From the NCBI RefSeq assembly GCF_001025175.1, contig NZ_AP012324.1, positions 1,922,001-1,986,000 of the forward strand: a stretch of 64,000 nt of DNA, in the 5' to 3' direction. A model generated the notes under the pieces. That model was not told the DNA's origin, did not search any database, and saw nothing but the letters and a program-made list of their open reading frames with translations. Of the stretch, positions 34,098 through 43,620 are shown in pieces (within the stretch, counting starts at the first letter, position 1; the number at the start of each line of letters is the position of its first letter). The translations under genes and the position numbers were made by a program. This DNA comes from Bifidobacterium breve DSM 20213 = JCM 1192 (GTDB lineage Bacteria; Actinomycetota; Actinomycetes; Actinomycetales; Bifidobacteriaceae).

Positions 34098-35099
34098 TCA
34101 GCGATCGGTCTTCACGGCGAAGACCTTCGCCACGATTCGACCAATGAGGTTCAGCAGCAGCACGACAATGATCAGCACTAGAGCGGCGGCCCACGCACGT
34201 TCCATAGGAATCGTGGTCACGCAGGTGGAGGCAGCGTTAGGCGGGCAGTTGGCGCTCAGCTTCGAGTACTCCTGATAGACGAACACCGGAAGGGTGGTCA
34301 TCTGGCCGGAGAACAGGTTCACATTGGTGTTGACAATGTAACCGGCGGTCATGAGCAGAGGGGCGGTCTCACCAATCACGCGGGCGATGGCCAGAATGGC
34401 ACCGGAAACGATGCCCGGCAAAGCGGTACGCAGCACGATTTTGGTGATGGTGCGCTGCTTGGTGACGCCCAAGGCCAGGGATGCCTCACGCAGGTCATTC
34501 GGCACGATCTTGAGCATTTCCTCGCTGGACTTAACCACGGTAGGCAGCATCAGCAGGGAGAGGGCCACCGAGCCTTCAAAACCGTTGATAGTACCGGGAC
34601 CGAGCAAAATCGTAAACATCGAGAAGGCGAACAGGCCGGCCACAATGGACGGGATGCCGCTCATCACGTCGACGAGCAGGGAAATCGTGGTGGCAAGCTT
34701 GCTGCGGTTCGCGTACTCGACCAGGTACACGGCGCACATCAGGCCAATCGGGATGGAGATGACCATGGCACCCGCGGTGATTTCCAGCGTACCGATAATG
34801 GCGTGCAGCACACCGCCGTAACCACCGGATGGAGTCTGGCTGCCACCAACCACACCGGTCATGTTGTAGGTCAGGAAGTTGAGGTTCAGACGCTTGATGC
34901 CGTTGACGATAGTGGTCCACAACAGGGAAACCAGCGGCACACAGGCGATAATGAACGCCAGCGCGATAAGCACCCACATGAAGATATCCATGCTCTTGCG
35001 GCGCTGCACGGAGGAACGGGTGGGGCGGAAACGATCGAAATCGATCTTGGGAGCACCGTCCATCGGAGTCTTTTCAGTATTCTCAGCAGCAGTCATCAC
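34098..35099 (-). CDS. pstA: phosphate ABC transporter permease
   Basis: A 333-residue inner-membrane permease of the phosphate importer with six membrane segments. The coupling loop region is visible around LREASLALGVTKQRTITKIVLRTALPGI. The N-terminal 40 residues are hydrophilic. It overlaps pstC by four bases (ATGA type), so translation is coupled. It forms the channel with PstC. Confidence 0.97.
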   Translation of the reverse strand: MMTAAENTEKTPMDGAPKIDFDRFRPTRSSVQRRKSMDIFMWVLIALAFIIACVPLVSLLWTTIVNGIKRLNLNFLTYNMTGVVGGSQTPSGGYGGVLHAIIGTLEITAGAMVISIPIGLMCAVYLVEYANRSKLATTISLLVDVMSGIPSIVAGLFAFSMFTILLGPGTINGFEGSVALSLLMLPTVVKSSEEMLKIVPNDLREASLALGVTKQRTITKIVLRTALPGIVSGAILAIARVIGETAPLLMTAGYIVNTNVNLFSGQMTTLPVFVYQEYSKLSANCPPNAASTCVTTIPMERAWAAALVLIIVVLLLNLIGRIVAKVFAVKTDR

Positions 35100-36049
35100 G
35101 CAGTCGCTTTCTCGGTGATCTTGCGGGCAATGAAGTTGACCACAAAGGTGATGAGGAACAGAATCAGACCGGTTCCAATCAGCGTGGAGACGCCCAGCTC
35201 GTTGGCTTCAGGATACTGTGCGGCAATGTTCGCAGCGATGGTCTGATTCTGCGAGGCCTGCAGCAGTTTGATGGAGTAATTGAGTCCCGGGGACAGAATC
35301 ATCAACACGGCCATGGTCTCGCCAAGCGCACGGCCAAGGGCCAGCATGGAGGCGGACACAATGCCGGACTTGCCGAACGGCAGCACAGCCAGGCGAATCA
35401 TCTCCCACTTGGTGGCGCCAAGCGCCAGAGCGGCTTCCTCATGCAGACGCGGAGTCTGCATGAAAATGTCGCGGGACATGGAAGTAATAATCGGCAGAAT
35501 CATCACGGCGAGCACCACGGCCACCGTGGCCACGGTACGCGACGGGTTCGCAGCAGGGCCGGCGAACAGCGGGATGAAGCCCAGATGATTGGCGACCCAA
35601 TTCCAGAACGGGTAGATGGCCGGCACCAAAATCAGGCCACCCCACAGACCGTAGATAACAGAAGGAATGGCGGCAAGCAAATCGACCACATAGCTCAGTG
35701 CGGTGGCGAGCTTCTTAGGCGCATAGTGCGAGATGAACAGCGCGATGCCGATGGAGACGAAGAAGGCAATAATCAGAGCCAGCACAGAGACCAGCACCGT
35801 GCCGAACAGCAACGGCAGCACATAGCCCCAAAAATTGTTGGCCTTACCGCCGGTGAAGCTGGACACGGTCTTGCTGTTGGCAACCTGATCGCCGCCAATC
35901 AACGGCCAGGCACGGAAGAACAGGAACAGGAACACAGCGGCAAGAACAACCAGAATCAGGATGCCGCAGGCGTATGCCACACCGCGGAACACCTTATCGG
36001 CGGTTTTGCCGCCGACTGGCTGCACAGCCGTTTTGTCTTGCGAACTCAC
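35096..36049 (-). CDS. pstC: phosphate ABC transporter permease
   Basis: A 317-residue permease partner of PstA. The first membrane segment is at about 25-50. The coupling loop region contains LHEEAALALGATKWEMIRLAVLPFGKSGI, and a conserved IPSVIYGLWGG segment lies near residue 140. It overlaps pstA by four bases and lies about 200 bases downstream of pstS, with an intervening hairpin. Confidence 0.97.
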   Translation of the reverse strand: MSSQDKTAVQPVGGKTADKVFRGVAYACGILILVVLAAVFLFLFFRAWPLIGGDQVANSKTVSSFTGGKANNFWGYVLPLLFGTVLVSVLALIIAFFVSIGIALFISHYAPKKLATALSYVVDLLAAIPSVIYGLWGGLILVPAIYPFWNWVANHLGFIPLFAGPAANPSRTVATVAVVLAVMILPIITSMSRDIFMQTPRLHEEAALALGATKWEMIRLAVLPFGKSGIVSASMLALGRALGETMAVLMILSPGLNYSIKLLQASQNQTIAANIAAQYPEANELGVSTLIGTGLILFLITFVVNFIARKITEKATA

Positions 36050-36128
36050 GGATTCTCCTTATATAGGATGGTTATCAAGTATTCAAGTGGCACGGTTTTC
36101 GTCGTCAAACCGTTCGGCCCCTGACCCG

Positions 36129-36170
36129 CTTTAAGCCGCAGCCGTATGTGTTTACGACTGCGGCTTAAAG
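36129..36170 (-). terminator. hairpin between pstS and pstC
   Basis: A perfect 13-base stem CTTTAAGCCGCAG/CTGCGGCTTAAAG with a 16-base loop. In this position it probably protects or partially terminates the pstS message, so that the binding protein is made in excess over the membrane parts. Confidence 0.75.
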
Positions 36171-36255
36171 ATTTCGGGCTATTACAATTTCAATAGTCTT
36201 GTATTCAATTATCGTTTCAGGTCAGTGGTTCAGCAACCCTTTGCGGGTCGGCCGC

Positions 36256-37386
36256 TCACTTGGTCTTGATGGCCTTGATGGACTTGGTGATCTCGGACTT
36301 CAGGGAGGAGGGCAGCGGAGCGGTGCCGGCGGCATCCTGAGCGGCCTTCTGGCCTTCGTCGGAGGTCACGTAGGTCAGCCAAGCCTTGGCGAACTCAGCC
36401 TGCTTGGTGTCCTTGTATGCCGGGCAGACGATGTCGTAGGATACCAGGACGATCGGGTAAGCGCCCTTGGCTTCGGTGGCGTGGTTGATCTTGATGACGA
36501 TGCGGTTGTCGCCCTTCACAGTGTCGTCCTGCTTGGAGTCCTCGATGACCTTGGAGCCGGCCTCAGCGGAGATCTCGTTGTAGGAGTCGCCGACCTTGAC
36601 GGCCACGGTGCCCAGGTCGCCGACCTGGGAGAAGTCGGCGTAACCGATGGTGCCATCGGCCTGCTTGACGGTGGAGACCACACCAGAGGTGCCCTTGGCG
36701 CCCTGGCCAACCTCGTTCGGCCAGTTCTCGGACAGGTCGTAGGTCCAGGAGTCAGGAGCCTGATCCTTGAAGTAGGAGACGAAGTTCTGGGTGGTGCCAG
36801 ACTTGTCGGAACGGTGAACCACGGTGATCGCGGTGTCAGGCAGGGTCAGGTCCTTGTTCTGATCGGCGATGGCCGGATCGTTCCACTTGGTGATCTTGCC
36901 GTCGAAAATCTTGGCGATGGTGTCAGCATCCATGTTGATGTGCTTGCCAGCGTCGGAGACACCCTTGAGGTTGAAGATCACGGCGATCGGGGAGACGTAG
37001 ACCGGCACGTCGAAAGCAGTGCCATCGGCGCACACGGACTTGGACTGCTCGACCTCGTCATCGGCGAGGGCCTTGTCGGAACCGGCCCATGCGGTGGCAC
37101 CGGTCAGGAAGGTCTGCACGCCAGCGCCAGAACCGGACGGGTTGTAGGCGATCTTGGCGTCCGGGTTGGCGCCCTGGAAGCCGGCAATCCAAGCTTCGAC
37201 GGCGGACTGCTGGGAGGAAGCGCCAGCGCCCTGGAAGTTACCGGAAATCGGAGCGGTCTTGGAAGCGGAATCAGTGGAGGAGCTGTCGGTCGTGGAAGCG
37301 GTGTTATCGCCGCAGGCGGCCACGGAAGCAAGCATCACAATGCCGGACAGGGCGGCAATGGAGCGAATGAGGATGTTCTTCTGCAT
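36256..37386 (-). CDS. pstS: phosphate-binding lipoprotein
   Basis: A 376-residue periplasmic-type phosphate-binding protein. The signal peptide ends in the lipobox SVAAC, so it is anchored outside the membrane. Phosphate-site segments are GAGASSQQSAVEAW, YNPSGSGAGVQTFL and HRSDKSGTTQNF. A Ser/Thr-rich spacer follows the lipid anchor. It is the first gene of the importer operon. A PHO-box-like direct repeat lies about 110 bases upstream, consistent with control by the two-component system encoded just before it. Confidence 0.97.
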   Translation of the reverse strand: MQKNILIRSIAALSGIVMLASVAACGDNTASTTDSSSTDSASKTAPISGNFQGAGASSQQSAVEAWIAGFQGANPDAKIAYNPSGSGAGVQTFLTGATAWAGSDKALADDEVEQSKSVCADGTAFDVPVYVSPIAVIFNLKGVSDAGKHINMDADTIAKIFDGKITKWNDPAIADQNKDLTLPDTAITVVHRSDKSGTTQNFVSYFKDQAPDSWTYDLSENWPNEVGQGAKGTSGVVSTVKQADGTIGYADFSQVGDLGTVAVKVGDSYNEISAEAGSKVIEDSKQDDTVKGDNRIVIKINHATEAKGAYPIVLVSYDIVCPAYKDTKQAEFAKAWLTYVTSDEGQKAAQDAAGTAPLPSSLKSEITKSIKAIKTK

Positions 37387-37494
37387 GATTATTTCTTAAT
37401 CCCTCTATCAACTATTCGCGGGCGGCTCTTGCTGCCCGGTCAACTCATGACAACTACAAGATTATTGGTGGTTTTGGGGTCTCGAAACCGAAAT

Positions 37495-37515
37495 CAGTAA
37501 ACAGAAGATGAACAG
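37495..37515 (-). promoter_or_regulatory. candidate PHO box (RegX3/PhoP site) upstream of pstS
   Basis: On the minus strand, CTGTTCATCTT is followed directly by CTGTTTACTGA, a pair of imperfect 11-base direct repeats resembling the GTTCAC-type PHO boxes of actinobacteria. It sits between the regulator's terminator and pstS. Confidence 0.45.
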
Positions 37516-37593
37516 TTGGATGTTTGTGGGTCACCTAACCGCTACGTAGTTTTTATCACCCTGACCCTTCGCGGGAAAGAGGCCATCATACGA

Positions 37594-37619
37594 AAAGGCG
37601 ACCTCGAAAGGTCGCCTTT
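37594..37619 (-). terminator. terminator of the response regulator gene
   Basis: A perfect ten-base stem AAAGGCGACC/GGTCGCCTTT followed on the minus strand by a T-containing run. It is 20 bases past the stop codon and separates the two-component genes from pstS. Confidence 0.85.
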
Positions 37620-37639
37620 CATCATCCGGCAAACGCCCT

Positions 37640-38344
37640 TTACTCCACCGGGGCGTCGATCTTGTAGCCAAGCCCGCGCACGGTGGTCAAATACTTGGGG
37701 TGTGCCGGGTCTTCCTCGATTTTGGAGCGCACGCGCTTGACGTGCACATCGAGCGTCTTGGTATCGCCCACATAATCCGATCCCCAAATGCGGTCAATCA
37801 GCTGATGCCGGGTCATCACACGGCCCTTGTTCTGCATCAGGTATTCGAGCAGCTCGAATTCCTTCAGCGGGAAGAACACGGTTTCGCCGCGCACCGTGAC
37901 CTGGTGCTGGCCGACCTGCATGGCAATGTCGCCGCACACCAGCGGAATATCGTCGTCCACCGTGCCGGAAGCCTGCGCCGTGGCCTGATTGCGGCGCATC
38001 ACCGCACGGATACGAGCCAGCAGCTCGCGGAACGAATACGGCTTGGTCACATAATCATCGGCGCCAATCTCCAGGCCTACGACCTTATCAATCTCCGCAC
38101 TTTTGGCGGTGAGCATGATAATCGGCACGCGGCTTTGCTCGCGGATACGGCGGCACAGTGCGGTGCCGTCGATGCCCGGCAGCATCAGATCAAGCAGCAC
38201 CAAGTCAATGCCTCCCTTGGTGAACAGCTCCAGACCTTCCTCACCGGTGGCAGCAGCGGACACGTCATACCCCTCGCGTGTGAGCTGGTACACCAGCGGC
38301 TCGCGGTAGGATTCCTCGTCTTCGACGATGAGAATGCGCGTCAT
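37640..38344 (-). CDS. response regulator, OmpR/PhoB family (RegX3-like)
   Basis: A 234-residue regulator. The receiver domain begins MTRILIVEDEESYREP, with the phospho-acceptor Asp in LVLLDLMLPG and the conserved Lys in VTKPYSF. A winged-helix DNA-binding domain with MTRHQLIDRIWGSDYVGDTKTLDVHVKRVR follows. The start at 38344 is fixed by the receiver domain. Position between a sensor kinase and pstS marks it as the phosphate-starvation regulator, RegX3/PhoP-like. It probably binds the box at 37495-37515. Confidence 0.95.
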   Translation of the reverse strand: MTRILIVEDEESYREPLVYQLTREGYDVSAAATGEEGLELFTKGGIDLVLLDLMLPGIDGTALCRRIREQSRVPIIMLTAKSAEIDKVVGLEIGADDYVTKPYSFRELLARIRAVMRRNQATAQASGTVDDDIPLVCGDIAMQVGQHQVTVRGETVFFPLKEFELLEYLMQNKGRVMTRHQLIDRIWGSDYVGDTKTLDVHVKRVRSKIEEDPAHPKYLTTVRGLGYKIDAPVE

Positions 38345-38462
38345 AGTGGCCTTTCTTGGATATGTTCCCGTACGCATCGGTGCAAAAGTATCAGACACTA
38401 TCGTAACCATGAGTTCTCCATTACCCTGTTGTTTCCTGGAAGTACGTAATTGCGGATACGCG

Positions 38463-39758
38463 CTACGCGCCCTGCACGGCGGTAGGTTCCTCATCTGCAG
38501 GAGCGGCCGGCAGCTCGATGGTGAACGTGGAGCCCTCGCCCTTGCGTGACCACACCGAGATCCGGCCACCATTCTCCTGCACGCAATGTTTGGTAATGGC
38601 CAGGCCCAAGCCCGAGCCACCGGTTTCTCGCGAGCGGGCTGGGTCAACGCGGTAGAACCGTTCAAAAACGCGATCCAATGACTTCTCGGGAATGCCAATA
38701 CCCTGATCGACCACGCGAATGGTCACTTTGCCATCGCGCTCCCCCACACCGACCGCCACAGTCGTGTGCTCAGGCGAGTAGTGAATGGCATTCTCGACCA
38801 GATTCTTGACAGCGGTTTGCATGGCATCCGCATCAGCCATAATCATCAGCTCTGTTTCGCTCGGCTCATCATCGCCTTCGCCAGCCGAAATCGGCACGGG
38901 TTTGCCGTTGACATTAAGACGAATATCAATATAGCGGGCATCGGCCTGCACCTGATTGTCATTGATGGCCGCGCGGGCTACAGCAAGCGCGGAAATGCGC
39001 TTGACATCAATCACGCTACCTTCGGAAGATTGCGCCTTCTGCAAATCGATGAGGCGACGCACCAATTCGGTCAAACGCGCGGATTCCTTGGAAATACGAC
39101 CGGAGAAATAGCGCACGGCGTCCGGATCGTCGGCGGCATCGGTCACAGTCTCGGCAAGCAGCGAGATCGCGCCGGCCGGAGTTTTCAGCTCGTGGGACAC
39201 GTTGGTAACAAAGTCGCGCCGAACCGCCTCGAACCGACGCTGTTCGGACATGTCATTGATAAAGATGGCGTACAGGTCATCGCCAATATCGCCAATGCGC
39301 ACGCGCAAATACAGCATGTTGGATGGCATCGACTGCCCCGCTTCAAGCCCCCGGCCGTTTGAGGAGGGGAAGACGCTACGATTGACCGGCATCTGCACTT
39401 CGCGCTCTCGCACACCGCCGTCGGTGGCGGCTTGGGTCAGAATATCTTCCACTTCGCGAGAGTTGAGCCGGTTGCCGGAAACCAAGCCAAACGGCACCGA
39501 ACCGGGGCTGGCATATTGCACTCGACCATTACGGTCGGTGACAATTAACGCTTCGGGCAGCACTTCAACCAATCGACGCTCCGTAGGACGTACGGGAACA
39601 TCGTCGCCAAACAGACACAGTGCGGTCTCGTCAGATGCTGCAGCTTGTTCGGCGGACACACGCCCGGAAACACGGCCCTTGTTATAAGCGATAATGGCCA
39701 CCCACGCCACTACCAGCGCGGCAAGCACCACAAACACGATGATCTGCCAGATATCCAT
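38463..39758 (-). CDS. sensor histidine kinase (SenX3/PhoR-like)
   Basis: A membrane kinase of about 431 residues. A single N-terminal membrane segment (WQIIVFVVLAALVVAWVAIIA) is followed by a PAS-like domain (about 60-160). The H-box is FVTNVSHELKTPAGAISLL with the phospho-accepting His, and the ATP-binding motifs are VKNLVENAIHY, DQGIGIP and GSGLGLAITKH. The lack of an external sensing domain is typical of PhoR/SenX3, which read phosphate through the Pst complex. I chose the ATG at 39758; an in-frame TTG at 39800 would add 14 residues. Confidence 0.94.
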   Translation of the reverse strand: MDIWQIIVFVVLAALVVAWVAIIAYNKGRVSGRVSAEQAAASDETALCLFGDDVPVRPTERRLVEVLPEALIVTDRNGRVQYASPGSVPFGLVSGNRLNSREVEDILTQAATDGGVREREVQMPVNRSVFPSSNGRGLEAGQSMPSNMLYLRVRIGDIGDDLYAIFINDMSEQRRFEAVRRDFVTNVSHELKTPAGAISLLAETVTDAADDPDAVRYFSGRISKESARLTELVRRLIDLQKAQSSEGSVIDVKRISALAVARAAINDNQVQADARYIDIRLNVNGKPVPISAGEGDDEPSETELMIMADADAMQTAVKNLVENAIHYSPEHTTVAVGVGERDGKVTIRVVDQGIGIPEKSLDRVFERFYRVDPARSRETGGSGLGLAITKHCVQENGGRISVWSRKGEGSTFTIELPAAPADEEPTAVQGA

Positions 39759-39850
39759 GGTTTCCAGAGTAAAACGTGCAAGACGTAGCTTAGTGCCCAA
39801 ACTACGTAAGTTCGCCTATTGTTCATTTTTGGCAGGGCGAATATAGCAAA

Positions 39851-39878
39851 GCTCCCGCTGACGGGAGCCAGCGGGAGC
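39851..39878. repeat. short palindromic GC-rich repeat
   Basis: GCTCCCGCTGACGGGAGC followed by CAGCGGGAGC, similar to the ends of the 100-base repeats elsewhere in the window. It lies 17 bases past the end of the MHS transporter gene and could act as its terminator. Confidence 0.6.
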
Positions 39879-39895
39879 ACAACATCGGGAGCAAT

Positions 39896-41203
39896 TTACA
39901 GCTCGTAGTCCTTGTCCTTGCCTTCCTTGATCAGGAACAGAGCAAGCAGGGCGAGAGCCGCCATGATGGCCATGTACCAACCCACACCGGCAACGCCGAA
40001 CTTGGAGTTGACCAGCGCCTGGGCGATGGTCGGGGCGAACGCGCCACCGAAGATGGCGGCGAGGTTGTAGCTCAGGCCAGCGCCGGAGTAACGCACGTGG
40101 ACCGGGAACAGCTCAGGCAGGTAAGCACCGCAAGGTCCGAACAGACCGCCCATGAGCACGAAGCCGATGCAGAGGAACACGAGAATATGTGCGGCGGAGT
40201 GCACCAGCAGGAACGGGGTGAAGAAGCTGAACACCAGCGTGGCGGCAGTCACGGCAAGAAGCACCTTCTTGCGGCCCACCTTGTCGGCGTACACGCAGGA
40301 AACCACGATGAAGATGGCGAAGAACACCACGGAGACCATTTGCAGCAGCAGGTATTCGCTCTGCTGGAAGCCCAAACCCTTAACGCCGTAAGACAGCGAC
40401 CAAGTACCAAGCACGTAGAACAGCGTGTAGGTGATGCCCATGGCCACAGTGCCAAGCACGACTTCCTTCCAGTACGGCAGCAGGTCGCGCAGCGGGTGCT
40501 TGGAGGTGCGCTTTTCTTCGGAAGCCTTCTGGAACACCGGAGTCTCAGACATACGAGCACGCACGTAGAGGCCGATGATGACCAGCACAACGGAAGCAAG
40601 GAACGGAATACGCCAGCCCCAGGCGCCCATCTGCTCCTGACCAAGATGAGTGGTGAGCAGCAGGTTCAGGCCGTACGCGCAGAAGAAGCCGATCGGGGCG
40701 CCGAGGTTCGGGAAGGAACCGTAAAGGGCGCGCTTGGAAGCCGGAGCGTTCTCGGTGGCCACCAGAGCGGCGCCGGACCATTCGCCGGCGAGGCCCACAC
40801 CCTGGCATGCACGGCACACACACAGGATGACAACAGACACGCCGCCGACCTGCTCATAACCGGGCAGGCAGCCCACCAGGAAGGTGGCGATACCCATGGT
40901 CAGCAAAGCAATCACCAGCGTCTTCTTGCGGCCCATCTTGTCACCGAAGTGACCGAACAGCATGGAGCCGAACGGACGAGCCAGGAAGGAGACAGCGAAT
41001 GTGGTGAACGCCATAATCTGAGCCAGTGCCGGATTGGTGACGTTGGCGAAGAAGATCGCGCCGAAGTAGCTGGCGGCTGCGATGGAGTAACAGTAGTTGT
41101 CATAGAACTCGATGGCAGTACCCACCATCGAAGCGGCGATGATCTCAGGAACCGAATCCTTCTTCACGGGTTCCGTCACGGCCGCAGTTGTACTTGCAGG
41201 CAT
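39896..41203 (-). CDS. MFS transporter, metabolite:proton symporter (MHS) family
   Basis: A 435-residue transporter with twelve membrane segments. Family marks are VGTAIEFYDNYCYSIAA near the start, ARPFGSMLFGHFGDKMGRKKTL (the loop 2-3 motif), and CRACQGVGLAGEWSGAAL (about 140). MHS members take up organic acids, proline/betaine or shikimate; the substrate is not predictable here. The start at 41203 is set by GAGGAGAG upstream and by the family N-terminus. It stands alone. Confidence 0.9.
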   Translation of the reverse strand: MPASTTAAVTEPVKKDSVPEIIAASMVGTAIEFYDNYCYSIAAASYFGAIFFANVTNPALAQIMAFTTFAVSFLARPFGSMLFGHFGDKMGRKKTLVIALLTMGIATFLVGCLPGYEQVGGVSVVILCVCRACQGVGLAGEWSGAALVATENAPASKRALYGSFPNLGAPIGFFCAYGLNLLLTTHLGQEQMGAWGWRIPFLASVVLVIIGLYVRARMSETPVFQKASEEKRTSKHPLRDLLPYWKEVVLGTVAMGITYTLFYVLGTWSLSYGVKGLGFQQSEYLLLQMVSVVFFAIFIVVSCVYADKVGRKKVLLAVTAATLVFSFFTPFLLVHSAAHILVFLCIGFVLMGGLFGPCGAYLPELFPVHVRYSGAGLSYNLAAIFGGAFAPTIAQALVNSKFGVAGVGWYMAIMAALALLALFLIKEGKDKDYEL

Positions 41204-41470
41204 AATCCTTTTTCTCTCCTCACGCTGCGCATAAACCTCAACGCAGCACATGCATTGCATGTTCAACGCTTCGCGACAGTGTTGCCATCGCTCAAAGAAT
41301 TGAGCACAGCGACCGGCATGCGGGAGAAAGACTGGTTATGACTTGTGGCCCCAGCGATGAACCCCCACACATCGCTGTGCCGCACACTGAGTATGGCTCA
41401 GCTGATGAGCCGAGGGCTTGAGAGCGTTCACATAGTGAACGCGTCTTATGGGTCGGACTGCCTAACGCCC

Positions 41471-42184
41471 CTACAGACGCTTGACGATATCGACGGCGAG
41501 ACGGGCGGCGGTATCGGCATATTCGGAGATGTCGAATTCCTTGAACACCTCATAGTCGGTGTCGGCATTGTCAGAAAGCGCGCGAACCACCAGAGCAGGC
41601 ACGTCATTGCGGGCGGCCACCTGGGCCACTGCGGCACCTTCCATTTCCACGGCATCAGCACCGGTAAGACGGACGACTTCCTCGACCTTTTCAGGCGTGT
41701 CCACAAAGTAATTGCCGGAGGCGATGATACCCACGATGTGGGTGATGCCGGCCTCGGCAAGCGCCGCGTCAGCAACCTCCAGCAGGTGGTCGTCGGAGTG
41801 GAATTCCTCAACCGGGGCATCGGCAGTGCCGGGCTTCCACTGGCCCACGAGTCGCATGTCGGTGTCGAGGTAGCGCAAGGTGCCGCCGAGCACCACGTCA
41901 TTGATATGCAGATGGGTGTTGAGGTTGCCGGCAATGCCGGTGAAAATCACGGCATCCGGAGCGAACTCGTCAATCAGCAGCTGCGTGGTGGCGGCTGCAT
42001 TGACCAGCCCCATACCGCCTACCGTTGCGGCGACCTTAATCACGTCGGATCCAAAAGAATCCACGGTGCCGGAGACGATGTCAAGGCTGCCCTTGGCGGT
42101 GTGGGTCACGTGCGTGAGCGATTTGGCAATCAGCGCCACTTCCTCGTCCAGCGCGCCGATAATAGCCACGGTCTTCATACCCAT
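41471..42184 (-). CDS. mtn: 5'-methylthioadenosine/S-adenosylhomocysteine nucleosidase
   Basis: A 237-residue nucleosidase that cleaves adenine from MTA and SAH, part of methionine salvage and of AI-2 supply. It begins MKTVAIIGALDEEVALIAKSL, with the base-binding Glu in that segment. VEMEGAAVAQVAARNDVPALVVRALSDNAD carries the catalytic Glu/Asp pair. The start may be at 42184 or two codons later at 42178. It lies downstream of the DAHP synthase genes, with a palindromic repeat between. Confidence 0.94.
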   Translation of the reverse strand: MGMKTVAIIGALDEEVALIAKSLTHVTHTAKGSLDIVSGTVDSFGSDVIKVAATVGGMGLVNAAATTQLLIDEFAPDAVIFTGIAGNLNTHLHINDVVLGGTLRYLDTDMRLVGQWKPGTADAPVEEFHSDDHLLEVADAALAEAGITHIVGIIASGNYFVDTPEKVEEVVRLTGADAVEMEGAAVAQVAARNDVPALVVRALSDNADTDYEVFKEFDISEYADTAARLAVDIVKRL

Positions 42185-42204
42185 ACGTAAGTTCCTTTCA
42201 TACA

Positions 42205-42314
42205 GGCTCCCGCTGGCGGGGGCTGTCGACGTAGTCGACTGGGGTGGTCGTTAAGGTGTCTCGCTCAAACCACCCCCAGTCTCGCTTCGCGAGCCAGCCC
42301 CCGCTAGCGGGGGC
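42205..42314. repeat. palindromic intergenic repeat, copy B
   Basis: About 110 bases, the reverse complement of the copy at 23220-23319. It shares the block CAGTCTCGCTTCGCGAGCCAGC (42277-42298, identical), the GGGTGG/CCACCC core, and GCTCCCGC.../...GCGGGGGC ends. The whole unit can fold into several hairpins. Confidence 0.8.
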
Positions 42315-42323
42315 ATAAATGGC

Positions 42324-43556
42324 TCAGTGCCACCGCCGCGTCGCCACGGCTTCGGCAAGTTCGCGCAGTAGCGCCTCGGTGTCCGGCCAGCTAATGCATT
42401 TGTCGGTAATCGACTTGCCGTACACCAGCTGGTCCAGTGGCGCGGCCTTCTGATTGCCGCCCTCAATGAAGCTTTCCATCATGATACCGGTGATGCCTTG
42501 TTCCCCAGCCGCAATTCGACCGGCGATATTGCGCACTACTTCGGCCTGTCGATGCTCATCCTTGCCGGAATTGCCATGCGAGCAATCGATGATAAGGCCA
42601 TGGGACGCAGCCGATTCGGCGGGCATTTCGGCACGCACGTCACCCATGGCCTTAGCCACGGATTCGGCATCGTAGTTCGGGCCGTACGCGGAACCACGCA
42701 ACACCACATGGCAATCCGGGTTGCCGAGTGTCTCGACTGCACAGGCACGGCCCAAGTGGTCAATGCCGAAGAACGTGTGCTGTTGGGCAGCGGCGAAGCA
42801 ACCGTTCACGGCGGCCTTGACCGAGCCATCAGTGGCGTTCTTGAAGCCCACCGGCATGGACAGGCCGCTGGCTAGCTGTCGGTGAATCTGGCTTTCCGTG
42901 TTGCGCGCGCCGATGGCACCCCAGCTCACCGCGTCCGAGATGAACTGCGGGCTAGTAGGCTCCAGAAATTCCGTGGCAGCGGCCAAGCCCTCATCCAATA
43001 CGCCGAGCAAAGTCTTGCGCGCCAGCAACAGGCCCTTCTTGATGTTGTGGCTGCCGTCGATATCCGGATCGTTGATCAGGCCCTTCCACCCGACGGTGGT
43101 ACGTGGCTTTTCAAAGTACACGCGCATGACGATAAGCAGCTGCTCGCCGAGCTCATCCTTCAGCGCAGCCAATCGATGAGCATAGTCAAGCGCCGCCTGC
43201 GGGTCATGAACCGAGCAAGGGCCAACGATGACCAGCAGCCGGTCATCTTGACCGTACAGACATGCACGAATTTCGTCGCGCGAATAGGCGACAATCTCCT
43301 GAGCCTTATCGGTCAGAGGAAGTTCGGCAAGTACCTGAGCCGGCGTGGGCAGCGGCTCAAGCTCCAGCACCCTGCGGTTGATGATGCGGCTGACACCTAC
43401 CTGGTCCTCCCAGCGCGGCACGTCCGTGGCGATGAGCGGGTTCTTGCCCTCTCCCATGGCCTGACGAATCGCGCGAAGCTCCTCCGGCGTATTCAACGGC
43501 TGCGGGCCGACCTGCAACGGGTGCGTGGCCGTGGCGCTGCCATCCTGCTGCTGCAT
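42324..43556 (-). CDS. aroG: 3-deoxy-7-phosphoheptulonate (DAHP) synthase, class I
   Basis: A 410-residue AroFGH-type enzyme that condenses phosphoenolpyruvate and erythrose 4-phosphate, the first step of the shikimate pathway. Motifs are VIVGPCSVHDPQAA, YFEKPRTTVGWKG, GARNTESQIHRQLASGLSMPVGFKN and IDCSHGNSGKD, holding metal and substrate ligands. Its N-terminal extension is about 30 residues longer than its tandem partner's. It follows that partner by 64 bases. Two copies probably answer to different amino acid inhibitors; which ones cannot be told. Confidence 0.96.
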   Translation of the reverse strand: MQQQDGSATATHPLQVGPQPLNTPEELRAIRQAMGEGKNPLIATDVPRWEDQVGVSRIINRRVLELEPLPTPAQVLAELPLTDKAQEIVAYSRDEIRACLYGQDDRLLVIVGPCSVHDPQAALDYAHRLAALKDELGEQLLIVMRVYFEKPRTTVGWKGLINDPDIDGSHNIKKGLLLARKTLLGVLDEGLAAATEFLEPTSPQFISDAVSWGAIGARNTESQIHRQLASGLSMPVGFKNATDGSVKAAVNGCFAAAQQHTFFGIDHLGRACAVETLGNPDCHVVLRGSAYGPNYDAESVAKAMGDVRAEMPAESAASHGLIIDCSHGNSGKDEHRQAEVVRNIAGRIAAGEQGITGIMMESFIEGGNQKAAPLDQLVYGKSITDKCISWPDTEALLRELAEAVATRRWH

Positions 43557-43620
43557 AACATCTCTCCTTGGATTATTATCTTTCCCAAGGATAGGGTGTC
43601 ACGGGAACAAACCCAGATTG

